DNA from: Vibrio hippocampi
Lineage (GTDB): Bacteria > Pseudomonadota > Gammaproteobacteria > Enterobacterales > Vibrionaceae
Reading direction: 5' to 3'
NCBI RefSeq assembly: GCF_921292975.1
Contig: NZ_CAKLCM010000003.1
Coordinates: forward strand, 620,001-684,000
DNA: 64,000 nucleotides
Notes under the pieces: model-generated
The model's input: the letters and a program-made list of their open reading frames with translations, nothing else
What the model was told of the DNA's origin: nothing
Database searches by the model: none
Made by a program: the position numbers and the translations under genes
In this document: piece after piece, positions 1 through 8,415 of the stretch
Layout of the letters: each line of letters opens with the position of its first letter
How positions within the stretch are numbered: position 1 is the stretch's first letter

Positions 1-551
1 AACAAGCCGAAGTCGGGGGCGGGATTCTTTTCGACTTAGCACCACATTTGCTTGATCAAAGTTTGCAGCTTTTCGGGCTTCCAGAGGCTCTGACCGCACA
101 ATGTAAAATCATGCGCGAGGGTTCCAATAATCACGACTATTTTCATCTTGTGCTGCATTACCCCGACAAGCAGGTTCTGCTGCACGCCGATCTATTTTCA
201 GCCGGACCAAATAGACGTTTTACCATTAAAGGTGACCAAGGCAGCTACGAAAAACTGGGGCTCGATCCGCAAGAGTCTCGTCTGATTCAAGGTGTCGCTC
301 CAATTGCCGAAGATTGGGCGGATGAAGTGCCAGCCAACTACGGGACCTTATATACCGGCGAGCAGCAACAAACCATTGCCACTGAGCGAGGAGGCTATCA
401 AGCCTATTTTCGTTCCGTTGCCGAGGCGATACGTCGCCAAGTGCCCGCGAGCGTCACCGCAGAGCAGGCATTATGGAATATCCGTTTGATTGAATTAGCG
501 CTAGAAAGCAGCCAGCGGCAACAGACGATATTGGTTAACGATATCGGTTAA
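1..551 (+). CDS. Gfo/Idh/MocA-family oxidoreductase, C-terminal part (cut by window edge)
   Basis: The reading frame is open from base 3 to the stop at 551, so this is the 3' end of a longer gene. The first visible residues contain the GGGILFDLAPHLLDQ segment, in which Gly-rich and Asp/His residues line the active site of Gfo/Idh/MocA NAD(P)-dependent sugar dehydrogenases. The remainder is the C-terminal alpha/beta substrate domain, resembling the YdgJ/YhhX branch. The Rossmann half lies outside the window, so neither cofactor nor substrate can be judged. The last codons lie inside a 13-bp tandem repeat array that runs past the stop. Confidence 0.8.
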   Translation, partial: QAEVGGGILFDLAPHLLDQSLQLFGLPEALTAQCKIMREGSNNHDYFHLVLHYPDKQVLLHADLFSAGPNRRFTIKGDQGSYEKLGLDPQESRLIQGVAPIAEDWADEVPANYGTLYTGEQQQTIATERGGYQAYFRSVAEAIRRQVPASVTAEQALWNIRLIELALESSQRQQTILVNDIG

Positions 552-618
552 CGATATTGGTTAACGATATTGGTTAACGATATTGGTTAACGATATCGGT
601 TAATGATATTGATTAGCG
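528..618. repeat. 13-bp tandem repeat, seven copies, across a stop codon
   Basis: Seven consecutive 13-bp units with consensus ATATTGGTTAACG occupy 528-618. The three central copies are identical; the others differ by one to three bases. The first two copies lie in the 3' end of the oxidoreductase gene and supply its stop codon at 549-551. There is no spacer between units, so this is a slippage-type tandem array and not a CRISPR. Confidence 0.95.
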
Positions 619-844
619 ACAACTGCATAACGATCCATGGTTAAAGCCAGATAGCTAACGACAATCATTAACATCGATTGAACTGTGGTGTTGAATTTTA
701 ATAACCCGCTGTTAAATTGACGACAGTTATGTTTACTTTTACTGGATATTTCTGGGCTTAGGGCGTTAATTTTTTTCAAAATGTTTTAGAATACAAACCA
801 GCGTGGTACTATTGTTATGTTATATCATTACATTGCGTACTGCC

Positions 845-1612
845 GTGAACGTCCAGCCTATATTATCTGTTGATCATCTTACTGTTGCCGATAGCCAACG
901 TGTTCTGTTTCAAGATATCTCCTTCGAACTGTATCAAGGGGAGATTGTTGCCATTATGGGACCTTCCGGTATTGGTAAATCAATGCTGTCCAAGGCTATT
1001 GCTGGATTTTTACCTCAAGATATTGCGGTAACAGGCTCGATTATCTTTAACAACGATTCCGTTGCCGATAAGCCGATTTTACAGCGTTCAGCATCACAAC
1101 GTCCTGCGGTCATTTTTCAAGATGCGTTGCAGGCATTGAATCCGTTAGCCCGTATTGAACAACAATTAGCCTTAGCGGTCACATCGGGTCAATCTCGACT
1201 AAACCAAGCCAATAAAAGCCATGTGACTCAGTTGCTGTCGCAACTTGGCTTTTCTGACCCATCAGCCATCTTGCCTCTTTACCCTAGTCAACTGTCAGGG
1301 GGACAAAGGCAGCGCATCTGTATCGCGATGGCGCTGTTAGGACAGGCTAACTTGTTGATTGCGGATGAACCCACCAGTGCGTTAGATCCGGTGACCGAAA
1401 CCGAGATCCTATCCTTATTCAATCACAACGTTAAATCGCAGCATAAAAGTGGTTTGCTGATTACCCATGATCTGCATGCGGCGATGGCGTGTGACAAATT
1501 GGTGGTGATTGCTGATGGCAGCGTGGTGGCGTACGGCACACCCGAACACGCGATTACCCAAGGGCAGCACCCTTATTGTCAGCAGTTAGCCGAGCTTTTG
1601 GCTTCGGTGTAA
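845..1612 (+). CDS. ABC transporter ATP-binding protein, NikD/DppD type
   Basis: First ATPase of an importer for peptides, nickel or similar small solutes. It carries Walker A GPSGIGKS, the signature LSGGQRQR, Walker B LLIADEPTSALD and the H-loop in LLITHDL, the full set for an active nucleotide-binding domain. Start choice is uncertain: the frame opens with GTG at 803, but GTG 845 (MNVQPILSVDHL) begins where homologues usually start and gives 255 aa. No strong ribosome site is visible for either. The next gene begins 17 bases downstream, and the order ATPase, ATPase, binding protein, permease indicates one operon. Confidence 0.85.
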   Translation: MNVQPILSVDHLTVADSQRVLFQDISFELYQGEIVAIMGPSGIGKSMLSKAIAGFLPQDIAVTGSIIFNNDSVADKPILQRSASQRPAVIFQDALQALNPLARIEQQLALAVTSGQSRLNQANKSHVTQLLSQLGFSDPSAILPLYPSQLSGGQRQRICIAMALLGQANLLIADEPTSALDPVTETEILSLFNHNVKSQHKSGLLITHDLHAAMACDKLVVIADGSVVAYGTPEHAITQGQHPYCQQLAELLASV

Positions 1613-1629
1613 ATAAAGGCTTAACAGAC

Positions 1630-2502
1630 GTGACCAACACAGTGACTCAAGTTCATAGACAGACTTCGCAAACGCACAGCTCGGCGCAAATTGCGTTTAA
1701 TGACGTCAGCGTTCATTACTACACCAAGCCTCGCTGGATGGGTGGTCAGCCCTTTAAGGCGTTGCAGCAACTCAGTCTGACCTTGAATACGCAAAGCTTA
1801 GCGATTGTCGGACCATCAGGGGCGGGAAAATCAACCTTGATTGAGTTGCTATTTGGTTTGAGGCAACCCACGTCGGGACAGATTACCATCTGTGGTTACA
1901 ACGTCGCCGAATTAACCAATACACAGCGCGTCGCGCTTTGTCAGCATATTCAATTAATCCCGCAAGAGCCTCACGCAAGCTTAAACCCATACTATACCGT
2001 GCGTCAGGTGCTATCTGAGCCGCTGATCAGTTTGGGTAAGTCCGAAGTCGCGGATTCGCGCTTGCAGCAAGCGCTGGAAGATGTGGGACTCGATATTCAG
2101 TTATTGGAACGCAACAGCAAACAACTGTCTGTTGGACAGGCTCAGCGAGTCGCGATTGCGCGCGCCCTCGTGGTTGACCCCTGTATTCTCGTAGCCGACG
2201 AGCCCACAAGTAGCTTAGACCCGGTCAATCGAAAAATGATTTTGCAGTTGCTTGGCGAGCTACAACGGAAACGCAATATGAAGTTGATGCTCGTGACCCA
2301 TGATCTGGATGCGGCGCAGCAGCTTTGCGATGAAATTTTAGTGCTCGATAACGGACAAAAAGTAGAACATCTCGATTCAGACAAATTCTTGACCGACTGT
2401 CATCATCACACCACTTTAGCGCTACTGCGCGCCAAAGACAGTCACCAATACACTCGTCATCAATACACTTTAACCCACGGAGAGGTTACCAATGCAATTT
2501 AA
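1630..2502 (+). CDS. ABC transporter ATP-binding protein, NikE/DppF type
   Basis: Second ATPase of the same importer, about 290 aa. Visible motifs are Walker A GPSGAGKS, signature LSVGQAQR (LSVGQ in place of LSGGQ, common in this subfamily) and Walker B ILVADEPTSSLD, followed by the H-loop in LVTHDL. I prefer GTG 1630, which has AAAGG at 1616-1620 nine bases upstream; the frame could extend to TTG 1576 inside the previous gene. The 3' end overlaps the binding-protein gene by 11 bases, consistent with translational coupling. With its partner it should form the heterodimeric motor for the fused permease. Confidence 0.85.
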   Translation: MTNTVTQVHRQTSQTHSSAQIAFNDVSVHYYTKPRWMGGQPFKALQQLSLTLNTQSLAIVGPSGAGKSTLIELLFGLRQPTSGQITICGYNVAELTNTQRVALCQHIQLIPQEPHASLNPYYTVRQVLSEPLISLGKSEVADSRLQQALEDVGLDIQLLERNSKQLSVGQAQRVAIARALVVDPCILVADEPTSSLDPVNRKMILQLLGELQRKRNMKLMLVTHDLDAAQQLCDEILVLDNGQKVEHLDSDKFLTDCHHHTTLALLRAKDSHQYTRHQYTLTHGEVTNAI

Positions 2503-4009
2503 TACTCCTAAGCTCGCGTTAACGCTGGCGTTGAGTTCTTTATTAGCGGGTTGTTTTGACTCAGGCAACAGTGAGCAAGCAACCTCAACAGCAGGGGCAG
2601 ACAACACGGCATCGCATCTTCGAGTTGCGATGATGCAACCACCGCGTACCGGACTTTCACCACTGTCTGATGATGCGTTTAAATTATCGCGATGGAGCAC
2701 CGCAGAAACCCTGATCAACCTCGATGCTCAATCGGTGGCTCAGCCAATGCTTGCCACTGAGTGGAAACAGCTCGATGAGACAACTTGGCAGTTTACTTTG
2801 CGTGACGGGGTGAAGTTCCACGATGGTTCGAGCTTAGATGCGAATGCCGTGGTGAACTCACTGCAAAAAGCTCTCAATGCCGCACCAAAACCGCGTATTT
2901 TGGACGGTATTGAATGGCAAGTTGCGGCGATTGACGCCAAAACTGTCGAGATTAAAACTGAATTCAACGATCCATTGCTACCAAGTCGATTATCAAGTCC
3001 ACAGCTGTCTATCCTTTCCGGTGCTGCTTATCAAGACAATGGTCGTGTGGTTCCGATAAAGACAGGCACAGGACCGTTTGTGTTGACCGAAATTAACGGC
3101 ACGACCAGCGCTAAGCTTGAGCGCTTTGATAGTTACTGGGGTGAAAAAGCCAAAGTTGCCACGGTATTAGCGGAATATGTGCCGGATGGTTTCGCTCGCG
3201 CAGCGGCATTAAGAACCGGTGAGGCAGACGTCGTGGAAGCGGTGCCGGTATCGCAAATCGCCATGATTGATTCTTCTTTACTGCATGAAGTTGCCATGCC
3301 AAGAACCAACACGCTTTACCTCAACAACCAGTCAGAAGTGTTTAGTCGACTGGCAATGCGTAAAGCGGCGGCGACGGCTATCGACCGCGATCAGATTATT
3401 CGCACCGTGTATGAAAACCACGCCGATATGGCTAAAGGTCTGCTAGGTCCAGCATTAGCATGGGCGGCACCGATTCGTGATAAAAACCCAATCATGAGCA
3501 CCATGGAATATAACCGCGCATCTGGTGAGAAGATTGTTATCGGTACTTTCACTGACCGTGCTGAGCTTCCAGAAGTCGCCGCATTAGTGAAGCAGCAACT
3601 TGAAGCGGCTGGCTTTGAAGTGGCGTTGGATATTCGCGAATATGCACAGATTGAAAATGATGCCTTGGCGGGGAAATTTGATGCCTTTATTCTTTCGCGA
3701 GCAACGGTGCTCGATTCCGGTGACCCAGTGGCGTATATACAGAGTGATTTTGGCTGTGAAGGCTCATTTAACCTTGGTCAATTCTGTTCCCCAGAAGTCG
3801 ATGCCGCGTTAGCTCATGCTGATCGTCAACCCCTTGGCGAACAGCGTCAACAAGCGATTATTGAAGCAGAAAACCAAATCCTATCTGCCTACGCTGCAAT
3901 TCCTCTGTTACATGAGCGCGTGATTCAAGGTGAGAGCCTAAAGGTGAAAAACGCTCAGCGTGACCCTCGTGAGCGTCGTCTGATTGACGCACAAACCGAG
4001 GTTAACTAA
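2492..4009 (+). CDS. ABC transporter substrate-binding lipoprotein, family 5 (NikA/DppA-like)
   Basis: A 505-aa extracytoplasmic solute-binding protein. The N-terminus has a hydrophobic segment ending in the lipobox LLAGC, so it should be acylated at the Cys and anchored in the periplasm. The body has family-5 features such as the early LRVAMMQPP strand and the DGVKFHDGSSLDANAVVNSL segment. GGAGAGG lies just upstream of the ATG. Family 5 includes binders of di/oligopeptides, nickel and heme; the substrate cannot be read from sequence. It lies between the ATPase pair and the permease. Confidence 0.88.
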   Translation: MQFNTPKLALTLALSSLLAGCFDSGNSEQATSTAGADNTASHLRVAMMQPPRTGLSPLSDDAFKLSRWSTAETLINLDAQSVAQPMLATEWKQLDETTWQFTLRDGVKFHDGSSLDANAVVNSLQKALNAAPKPRILDGIEWQVAAIDAKTVEIKTEFNDPLLPSRLSSPQLSILSGAAYQDNGRVVPIKTGTGPFVLTEINGTTSAKLERFDSYWGEKAKVATVLAEYVPDGFARAAALRTGEADVVEAVPVSQIAMIDSSLLHEVAMPRTNTLYLNNQSEVFSRLAMRKAAATAIDRDQIIRTVYENHADMAKGLLGPALAWAAPIRDKNPIMSTMEYNRASGEKIVIGTFTDRAELPEVAALVKQQLEAAGFEVALDIREYAQIENDALAGKFDAFILSRATVLDSGDPVAYIQSDFGCEGSFNLGQFCSPEVDAALAHADRQPLGEQRQQAIIEAENQILSAYAAIPLLHERVIQGESLKVKNAQRDPRERRLIDAQTEVN

Positions 4010-4013
4010 CTTC

Positions 4014-5750
4014 ATGTCCTCAGCTGTACCCATGCGCTCAATGCTGAGCGCATGTTTTCCTTGGATCTCTCGGTTGATTTCACTCGCTGCTGTTGTGGTA
4101 CTGGTGGGCTTGATGCCGGATATCGCCGGTATCGATCCCAGTCAATCAATCTTACGGGCGCGCTCTGGGCAGCAGCAGTTGCTGACTCCAGAAGCGTTAG
4201 CGTCAATACGTGAAGATCTTCGCCTTGACCGCAGTGCGACCGAGCGTTTAATCGACTGGCTAAGTCACGCGCTTCGAGGCGACTTAGGCGTCTCTTGGGT
4301 TGATGGTTCTCCGGTGTTCGATAGCGTTAAAGCCACCGCCAAAACCTCGTTGCTGCTGGTGAGCAGTACCTTGGCTTTTGTTATCGTAGGTTGCTTGAAC
4401 AGTATTGGCTATGCGGTTATTCAGTGGCGACGTGGACGTTTTGAGCAGCAACATAGCACCTTGAGTTCGGTGTTGGTGTCGCTGCCGGAATACGTGATCG
4501 CCGCGCTGCTGATTTTGGTGTTTTCTATCGGTTTAGGGTGGTTCCCGCCCTATGGTTGGCAAGGGTTACAGAATTTGTGGTTGCCCAGTATTGCCTTGGC
4601 GCTACCCGCCACCGGTTTGTTCACTCGATTGCTCTATGACAGCCTCAAGCGTGTCTTCAAAGAGCCGTGGGTGATTACGTGGCTCAGTGCCAATATTAGT
4701 CAGTGGCAGATTGTGCGCTTTGCGTTGTGGCGTGCCATGAGTAACCTGATCCCGCAGATCGCGATGATAGTGATTGGCTTAATGGGCGGGGCGGTTGCGG
4801 TTGAGCTTATTTTCTCGATTCCGGGCATTGGGCGTCTTATTCTCGGTGCAGCAAAGTCACAAGATTTGCCCCTGTTACAAGGGGGATTATTGGTGTTGCT
4901 GGTGATCTCTATGGCGATCAGCAGCTTGAGTCTTTTGCTACAGCGTAAGCTATTAGGTCACAGTGCCACCAACGGCAAACTGATTTCGAGTCACAGTGCG
5001 TTTAAGTTTACCCAGAGTAACGTCAAACGCGTTGCTGCTGGTGTGATATTCGTATTGCTGGCGAGTTGTGCCTTAATAGCGTCCCTGCGCGATCCCTTTG
5101 CGATTCAATTTATGCGTCTGGAACCCGCCAGCTTAGCCGCTCCGTTTGGTTCCGATGCTATTGGACGCGATCTGTTGGCGCGTGTTGGTGGCGGTATGAT
5201 CTCGACCATGAAAATGGGCGTGCTGGCAATGCTGGTTAGCTTAACGCTTGGTCTGGCGTTTGGTTTTCTCACGCGCTACAGCCAAGGCTTGATTGAGATT
5301 ACCAAAGGCATACCTTATATCGTCGCGGGTCTGCTGGTTGCTGGCTTGATGGGCATGCATCCCAATAGCGCCTTGATTGCGATTGTCTTGGTTTCATGGG
5401 CACCGTTGGCGTCCCATTGTGCCAGTCTGCTTGTGGAAGCAAAAGCGCAACCTTATACCCATTTAGCCCCGACATGGGGAACCAGCCGCTGGCGCATTCT
5501 ACGTTATTATTTATTGCCTTATGTACTGCCGCCTTTGGTGCGTCACGCGCTACTCCGTTTGCCGGTGATTACCTTAAGCTTGACCTCGTTAAGCTTTATT
5601 GGCTTAGGGGCAAAAGCGCCGTCACCAGAGTGGGGACTACTAATTGCGGAAAACTTACCTTATATCGAACGTGCCCCTCAAGCGGTGTTGCTGCCGATTA
5701 GCGGCTTAGTATTGCTGGCTGTGGCCATTAATCTATTATTTGATGATTAA
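4014..5750 (+). CDS. Fused ABC transporter permease (DppB/NikB plus DppC/NikC in one chain)
   Basis: A 578-aa integral membrane protein containing both permease halves that are normally separate genes. Residues about 1-320 match the B-type subunit: the periplasmic EDLRLDRSATERLIDWLSHALRGDLG stretch lies between two hydrophobic blocks, followed by a C-terminal FSIPGIGRLILGAAKSQDLP loop. Residues about 345-578 match the C-type subunit, with AAPFGSDAIGRDLLARV and SLSFIGLGAKAPSPEWG. No stop or frameshift separates them, so it is a genuine fusion. ATG 4014 lies 4 bases after the binding-protein stop. The last codons fall in a 15-bp duplication that continues beyond the stop. Confidence 0.87.
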   Translation: MSSAVPMRSMLSACFPWISRLISLAAVVVLVGLMPDIAGIDPSQSILRARSGQQQLLTPEALASIREDLRLDRSATERLIDWLSHALRGDLGVSWVDGSPVFDSVKATAKTSLLLVSSTLAFVIVGCLNSIGYAVIQWRRGRFEQQHSTLSSVLVSLPEYVIAALLILVFSIGLGWFPPYGWQGLQNLWLPSIALALPATGLFTRLLYDSLKRVFKEPWVITWLSANISQWQIVRFALWRAMSNLIPQIAMIVIGLMGGAVAVELIFSIPGIGRLILGAAKSQDLPLLQGGLLVLLVISMAISSLSLLLQRKLLGHSATNGKLISSHSAFKFTQSNVKRVAAGVIFVLLASCALIASLRDPFAIQFMRLEPASLAAPFGSDAIGRDLLARVGGGMISTMKMGVLAMLVSLTLGLAFGFLTRYSQGLIEITKGIPYIVAGLLVAGLMGMHPNSALIAIVLVSWAPLASHCASLLVEAKAQPYTHLAPTWGTSRWRILRYYLLPYVLPPLVRHALLRLPVITLSLTSLSFIGLGAKAPSPEWGLLIAENLPYIERAPQAVLLPISGLVLLAVAINLLFDD

Positions 5751-5768
5751 CCGTTTGATGATTAACTG
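5739..5768. repeat. 15-bp direct duplication across the permease stop codon
   Basis: TTTGATGATTAACCG at 5739-5753 is followed directly by TTTGATGATTAACTG at 5754-5768. The first copy contains the permease stop at 5748-5750. A further partial TTTATTAACG follows. Confidence 0.85.
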
Positions 5769-5797
5769 TTTTATTAACGAGCGGTTTTATCAACCAC

Positions 5798-5857
5798 TTT
5801 CCCTTTTGGGGAAAATAGTTATTGACTATTGAGTGCTCTGTTTCCCATAATGGGAAA
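5798..5857 (+). promoter_or_regulatory. higBA promoter with two TTTCCC-N5-GGGAAA operators
   Basis: Two inverted repeats of identical design lie at 5798-5814 (N5 = TTTTG) and 5841-5857 (N5 = ATAAT). Their starts are 43 bases apart, about four helical turns. A candidate -35 TTGACT at 5822-5827 and -10 CATAAT at 5846-5851 (18-bp spacer) sit between and over them, so the second operator covers the -10 element. This is the expected geometry for autorepression by the HigA antitoxin or the HigBA complex. Confidence 0.7.
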
Positions 5858-5874
5858 TATAGAAAAGGGGATGT

Positions 5875-6174
5875 ATGCGAATTTTATCAAGAGCAACTTT
5901 GCGCGAATTTTGGGAGCAGCCAAAGTACGCGGATTCTCAACAACCACTCACAGCATGGTATGACGAAACCAAGCACGCAAATTGGCAGACGCCACAGGAT
6001 ATAAAAGCACTGTACCGAAATGCGTCTTTTGTTGGTAACAATCGTGTTGTGTTCAATATTCACGGTAACAAGTATCGACTGATCACTGCGATTAATTACA
6101 AATTTTCGATGGTCTACGTTCGCTTTGTGGGAACTCATGCAGAGTATGACAAAGTAGATGCAACAACCGTTTAA
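5875..6174 (+). CDS. higB: HigB-type toxin (RelE-like mRNA interferase)
   Basis: A 99-aa protein matching the HigB toxin family (RelE-like fold): TLREFWEQPKYADSQQPLTAWYDE at the N-terminus, then NRVVFNIHGNKYRLITAINY and the closing VRFVGTHAEYDKVDA motif. Members cleave mRNA on the ribosome, and the C-terminal HAEYD segment carries catalytic or substrate-contacting residues. The toxin gene precedes the antitoxin gene, the order characteristic of hig modules. The ATG lies 17 bases after the second operator. The partner antitoxin starts 16 bases downstream. Confidence 0.9.
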   Translation: MRILSRATLREFWEQPKYADSQQPLTAWYDETKHANWQTPQDIKALYRNASFVGNNRVVFNIHGNKYRLITAINYKFSMVYVRFVGTHAEYDKVDATTV

Positions 6175-6190
6175 AAGAGGTAGAGCAGAT

Positions 6191-6559
6191 ATGCAAATTA
6201 AGCCAATCAAAACAGCAGAAGATAATCGCGCTGCCTTGGCACGTGTCGAACAACTTTGGGATGCTGAGCCAAACACACAAGAAGGTGATGAGTTAGAAGT
6301 GCTTGCCACTCTAATTGAAGCATTTGAAGAGGCTAATTATCCAATTGCACCGCCTGATCCAATCGAAGCAATCAAGTTCCGTATGGAGCAGCAAGGTCTA
6401 GAAGATAAAGACCTTGTGCCATTCCTCGGTCAGCGTAGTCGTGTCACAGAAGTTCTGAACCGTCAAAGACGATTATCTATCACAATGATCCGCAAGCTAC
6501 ACGATGGACTTAGAATCCCATTAGATAGCCTGGTGAAAGAGTATCAACTGGTTAAGTAG
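6191..6559 (+). CDS. higA: HigA-type antitoxin with helix-turn-helix
   Basis: A 122-aa XRE-like antitoxin. The N-terminal half (AEDNRAALARVEQLWDAEPNTQEGDELEVLATLIEAFE) is the helical toxin-binding region, and the C-terminal half (AIKFRMEQQGLEDKDLVPFLGQRSRVTEVLNRQR) is a Cro/C1-type helix-turn-helix. ATG 6191 is chosen because AAGAGG at 6175-6180 lies suitably upstream; an upstream TTG at 6158 would overlap higB. It should neutralise HigB and bind the two palindromes before higB. The next gene is convergent. Confidence 0.9.
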   Translation: MQIKPIKTAEDNRAALARVEQLWDAEPNTQEGDELEVLATLIEAFEEANYPIAPPDPIEAIKFRMEQQGLEDKDLVPFLGQRSRVTEVLNRQRRLSITMIRKLHDGLRIPLDSLVKEYQLVK

Positions 6560-6625
6560 GCTTGAGAGCTATGCGAGAACTCAAACAGGTTCCCCAAAAA
6601 ATAGTTTCCCCAACCAACAGCTTTA

Positions 6626-7570
6626 TCACCGAAACGGCAGACTTTGGTAGCTTTGCTGCAGTGTTAGAACGCGAGTCACATAGTGACGAGTCTCGGCAAT
6701 AGGCAGTTGCTGGGTGAGATAGTGCAATACTTGATCGTCGCTCATACTGTTGACGGTTAACACAAAGCTGGATAGGGAGTTCGTCTCAGCCATTAACCCC
6801 ATCAAGCGGGTTAACCCGCAGTTATAGGCAGCAATGGTGATGGCGCGTCGTGCGCTATCGGATTGTATCGTCTTTAAATAGACCTGATTCAAGATGTAAA
6901 GGTAAGCGGTGCCAATGGTGATATTGGTGTCAGGCTGTAAGATCTGGGACAAGGAAAATGTCTTGCCGTTAAAATAGAATCTCGACACTTCCGCCACCGC
7001 ACCATCAAACATCACCTGCATCAATCCGTAAGCGGGCGCTGCCGATTGCGCTTGAGGCTGAAAATAGCTCTCGGCGTGAATCACCGCCATCACCAGAGCG
7101 GGATCTTGTTGCCAATCGTCGGCAATGTTCTGCACCAAATCAATATATTGAATCGCCATATTTGAAGCGGATGCTTTGACGGGTTTAGGCTCGACACTGT
7201 AAAGCCGCAAAGGGGCTTTAAGTGACAAGGTCGGGCTTATTTTGTGGTGTGTTTTATCTTGGGATTGTGGCTTGGTCTCCGTAGTTTGGTGTGTTTTTTG
7301 GGAAATCGTGGCTAAGGGGCGCTTAAGTTGCAACTGCTTATCTTTCAATGAAGTCAAGGTGTTAGCCTCAACGGTGCTATTCAAGCACAGCATAAAAAGT
7401 GCCAGTATCCAGACGATACTTTTGTGAGTGACGTTGATTTTGTCATTAGAAATAGCGTCGCCAAGCTTGTTAGACGCTCGCGATGCAGCAAAAGGGAGAC
7501 ATACAGCACTGATTGAGAAAATTAGTACTTTTTTAAGTCTTGTAAGCGAGAGATTAATTCGCTTTGTCAA
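6626..7570 (-). CDS. Lytic transglycosylase (SLT domain), secreted
   Basis: Peptidoglycan-cleaving lytic transglycosylase of the SLT/MltC-like superfamily. The catalytic region begins at DDWQQDPALVMAVIHAESYFQPQA, where the Glu in HAES is the expected general acid, followed by APAYGLMQVM and the AAYNCGLTRLMGL motif. Before it are a Lys/Gln/Thr-rich linker and two hydrophobic stretches. The start is uncertain: TTG at 7570 overlaps the upstream LysR stop as TTGA and precedes a signal-like segment ending near PFAASRA, while a second hydrophobic stretch (SIVWILALFMLCL) could be the real export signal. It is co-transcribed with the LysR gene next to the Tad locus. Confidence 0.75.
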   Translation of the reverse strand: MTKRINLSLTRLKKVLIFSISAVCLPFAASRASNKLGDAISNDKINVTHKSIVWILALFMLCLNSTVEANTLTSLKDKQLQLKRPLATISQKTHQTTETKPQSQDKTHHKISPTLSLKAPLRLYSVEPKPVKASASNMAIQYIDLVQNIADDWQQDPALVMAVIHAESYFQPQAQSAAPAYGLMQVMFDGAVAEVSRFYFNGKTFSLSQILQPDTNITIGTAYLYILNQVYLKTIQSDSARRAITIAAYNCGLTRLMGLMAETNSLSSFVLTVNSMSDDQVLHYLTQQLPIAETRHYVTRVLTLQQSYQSLPFR

Positions 7571-8415
7571 TGACGTAATCTTTGATGAATCCATTGATGA
7601 TACTGACCATATTGACAGTGGGCAGGCCAAATGAGTGAAGCGTAAACTTGCTTACCAAACAGCTCTGTGAAGTTGTTGATCGGTGCTAGGAGTTGCTTTT
7701 GATGATGGTTTTCGATTAGGTGGTGAGGCAAAAACGCGATGCCCTTGCGCGCGAGGCAGAGATCAATAACGGTACTGGCGTCATCCAGTTTCCAAATATT
7801 GTGTTGCGCGATGCCATTGAGATCGACGATATCTTCATAGCCATCAATCAGCAGTAGACGCACATGGTTTGCCGCTTGTTCTCTATTAAAATCCACATGC
7901 CCAATCCATTGACAATTGACCATAAACAGCTCGTCGATATTAAAGTTGAGTTCTGTTTTGTGATAGGGATTAGCGATCGCCATATCAATTCGTTGATCGT
8001 TGATAAAGCGAGCTAGAACATGGCTTGGCTTAGTAATAACGGTCAGTTCGGTATCGGGAAAGATTTCAGAAAATTCAATCAACACCTGCTTGACGTGATC
8101 GTTAAATACAAACGGGTCGATACCAATGCGGATCTTGACTTGCTCGTTATTGGATAGCGATGCCGCCACCGTTTGCAATTCCTGATATTTGGCGACGATA
8201 GGGCTGCTTAACTGAAAGATTTTTTTACCTCGGTCGGTCAGACAGAGAGGGGAAGTATTTCGTTCGATAAGACCGTATCCCAACTCATTTTCCAGAAATT
8301 TCACCCCACCACTGATGGTCGATTGGGATTTTCCTAACTTACGCGCCGCGGCACTAAAAGAGCCGTTAATGACAACACTATGAAATGCAATCAAGCTTTC
8401 AAAAGGTAGTTTCAT
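7567..8415 (-). CDS. LysR-family transcriptional regulator
   Basis: A 282-aa LysR-type regulator. The N-terminal winged helix-turn-helix reads LIAFHSVVINGSFSAAARKLGKSQSTISGGVKFLENELGYGLIERN, and the rest fits the periplasmic-binding-protein-like effector domain. It is divergent from the Tad pilus operon across a 457-bp intergenic region that holds a perfect 12-bp inverted repeat. Its stop codon overlaps the candidate start of the transglycosylase gene. Control of the pilus operon, the transglycosylase or both is an inference from position. Confidence 0.88.
   Translation of the reverse strand: MKLPFESLIAFHSVVINGSFSAAARKLGKSQSTISGGVKFLENELGYGLIERNTSPLCLTDRGKKIFQLSSPIVAKYQELQTVAASLSNNEQVKIRIGIDPFVFNDHVKQVLIEFSEIFPDTELTVITKPSHVLARFINDQRIDMAIANPYHKTELNFNIDELFMVNCQWIGHVDFNREQAANHVRLLLIDGYEDIVDLNGIAQHNIWKLDDASTVIDLCLARKGIAFLPHHLIENHHQKQLLAPINNFTELFGKQVYASLIWPAHCQYGQYHQWIHQRLRH

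Noticed and set aside
528..618. Possible CRISPR array
   Set aside because: Units are 13 bp and directly adjoining with no spacers; it is a simple tandem repeat.
4014..5750. Sequencing error joining two permease genes
   Set aside because: Both halves are in one frame with a continuous, plausible linker and no repeated or missing motif; a single-base error would not normally yield this.
5822..6004. Plus-strand frame overlapping higB
   Set aside because: It covers the higBA promoter and operator and overlaps higB in another frame; the HigB reading is far better supported.
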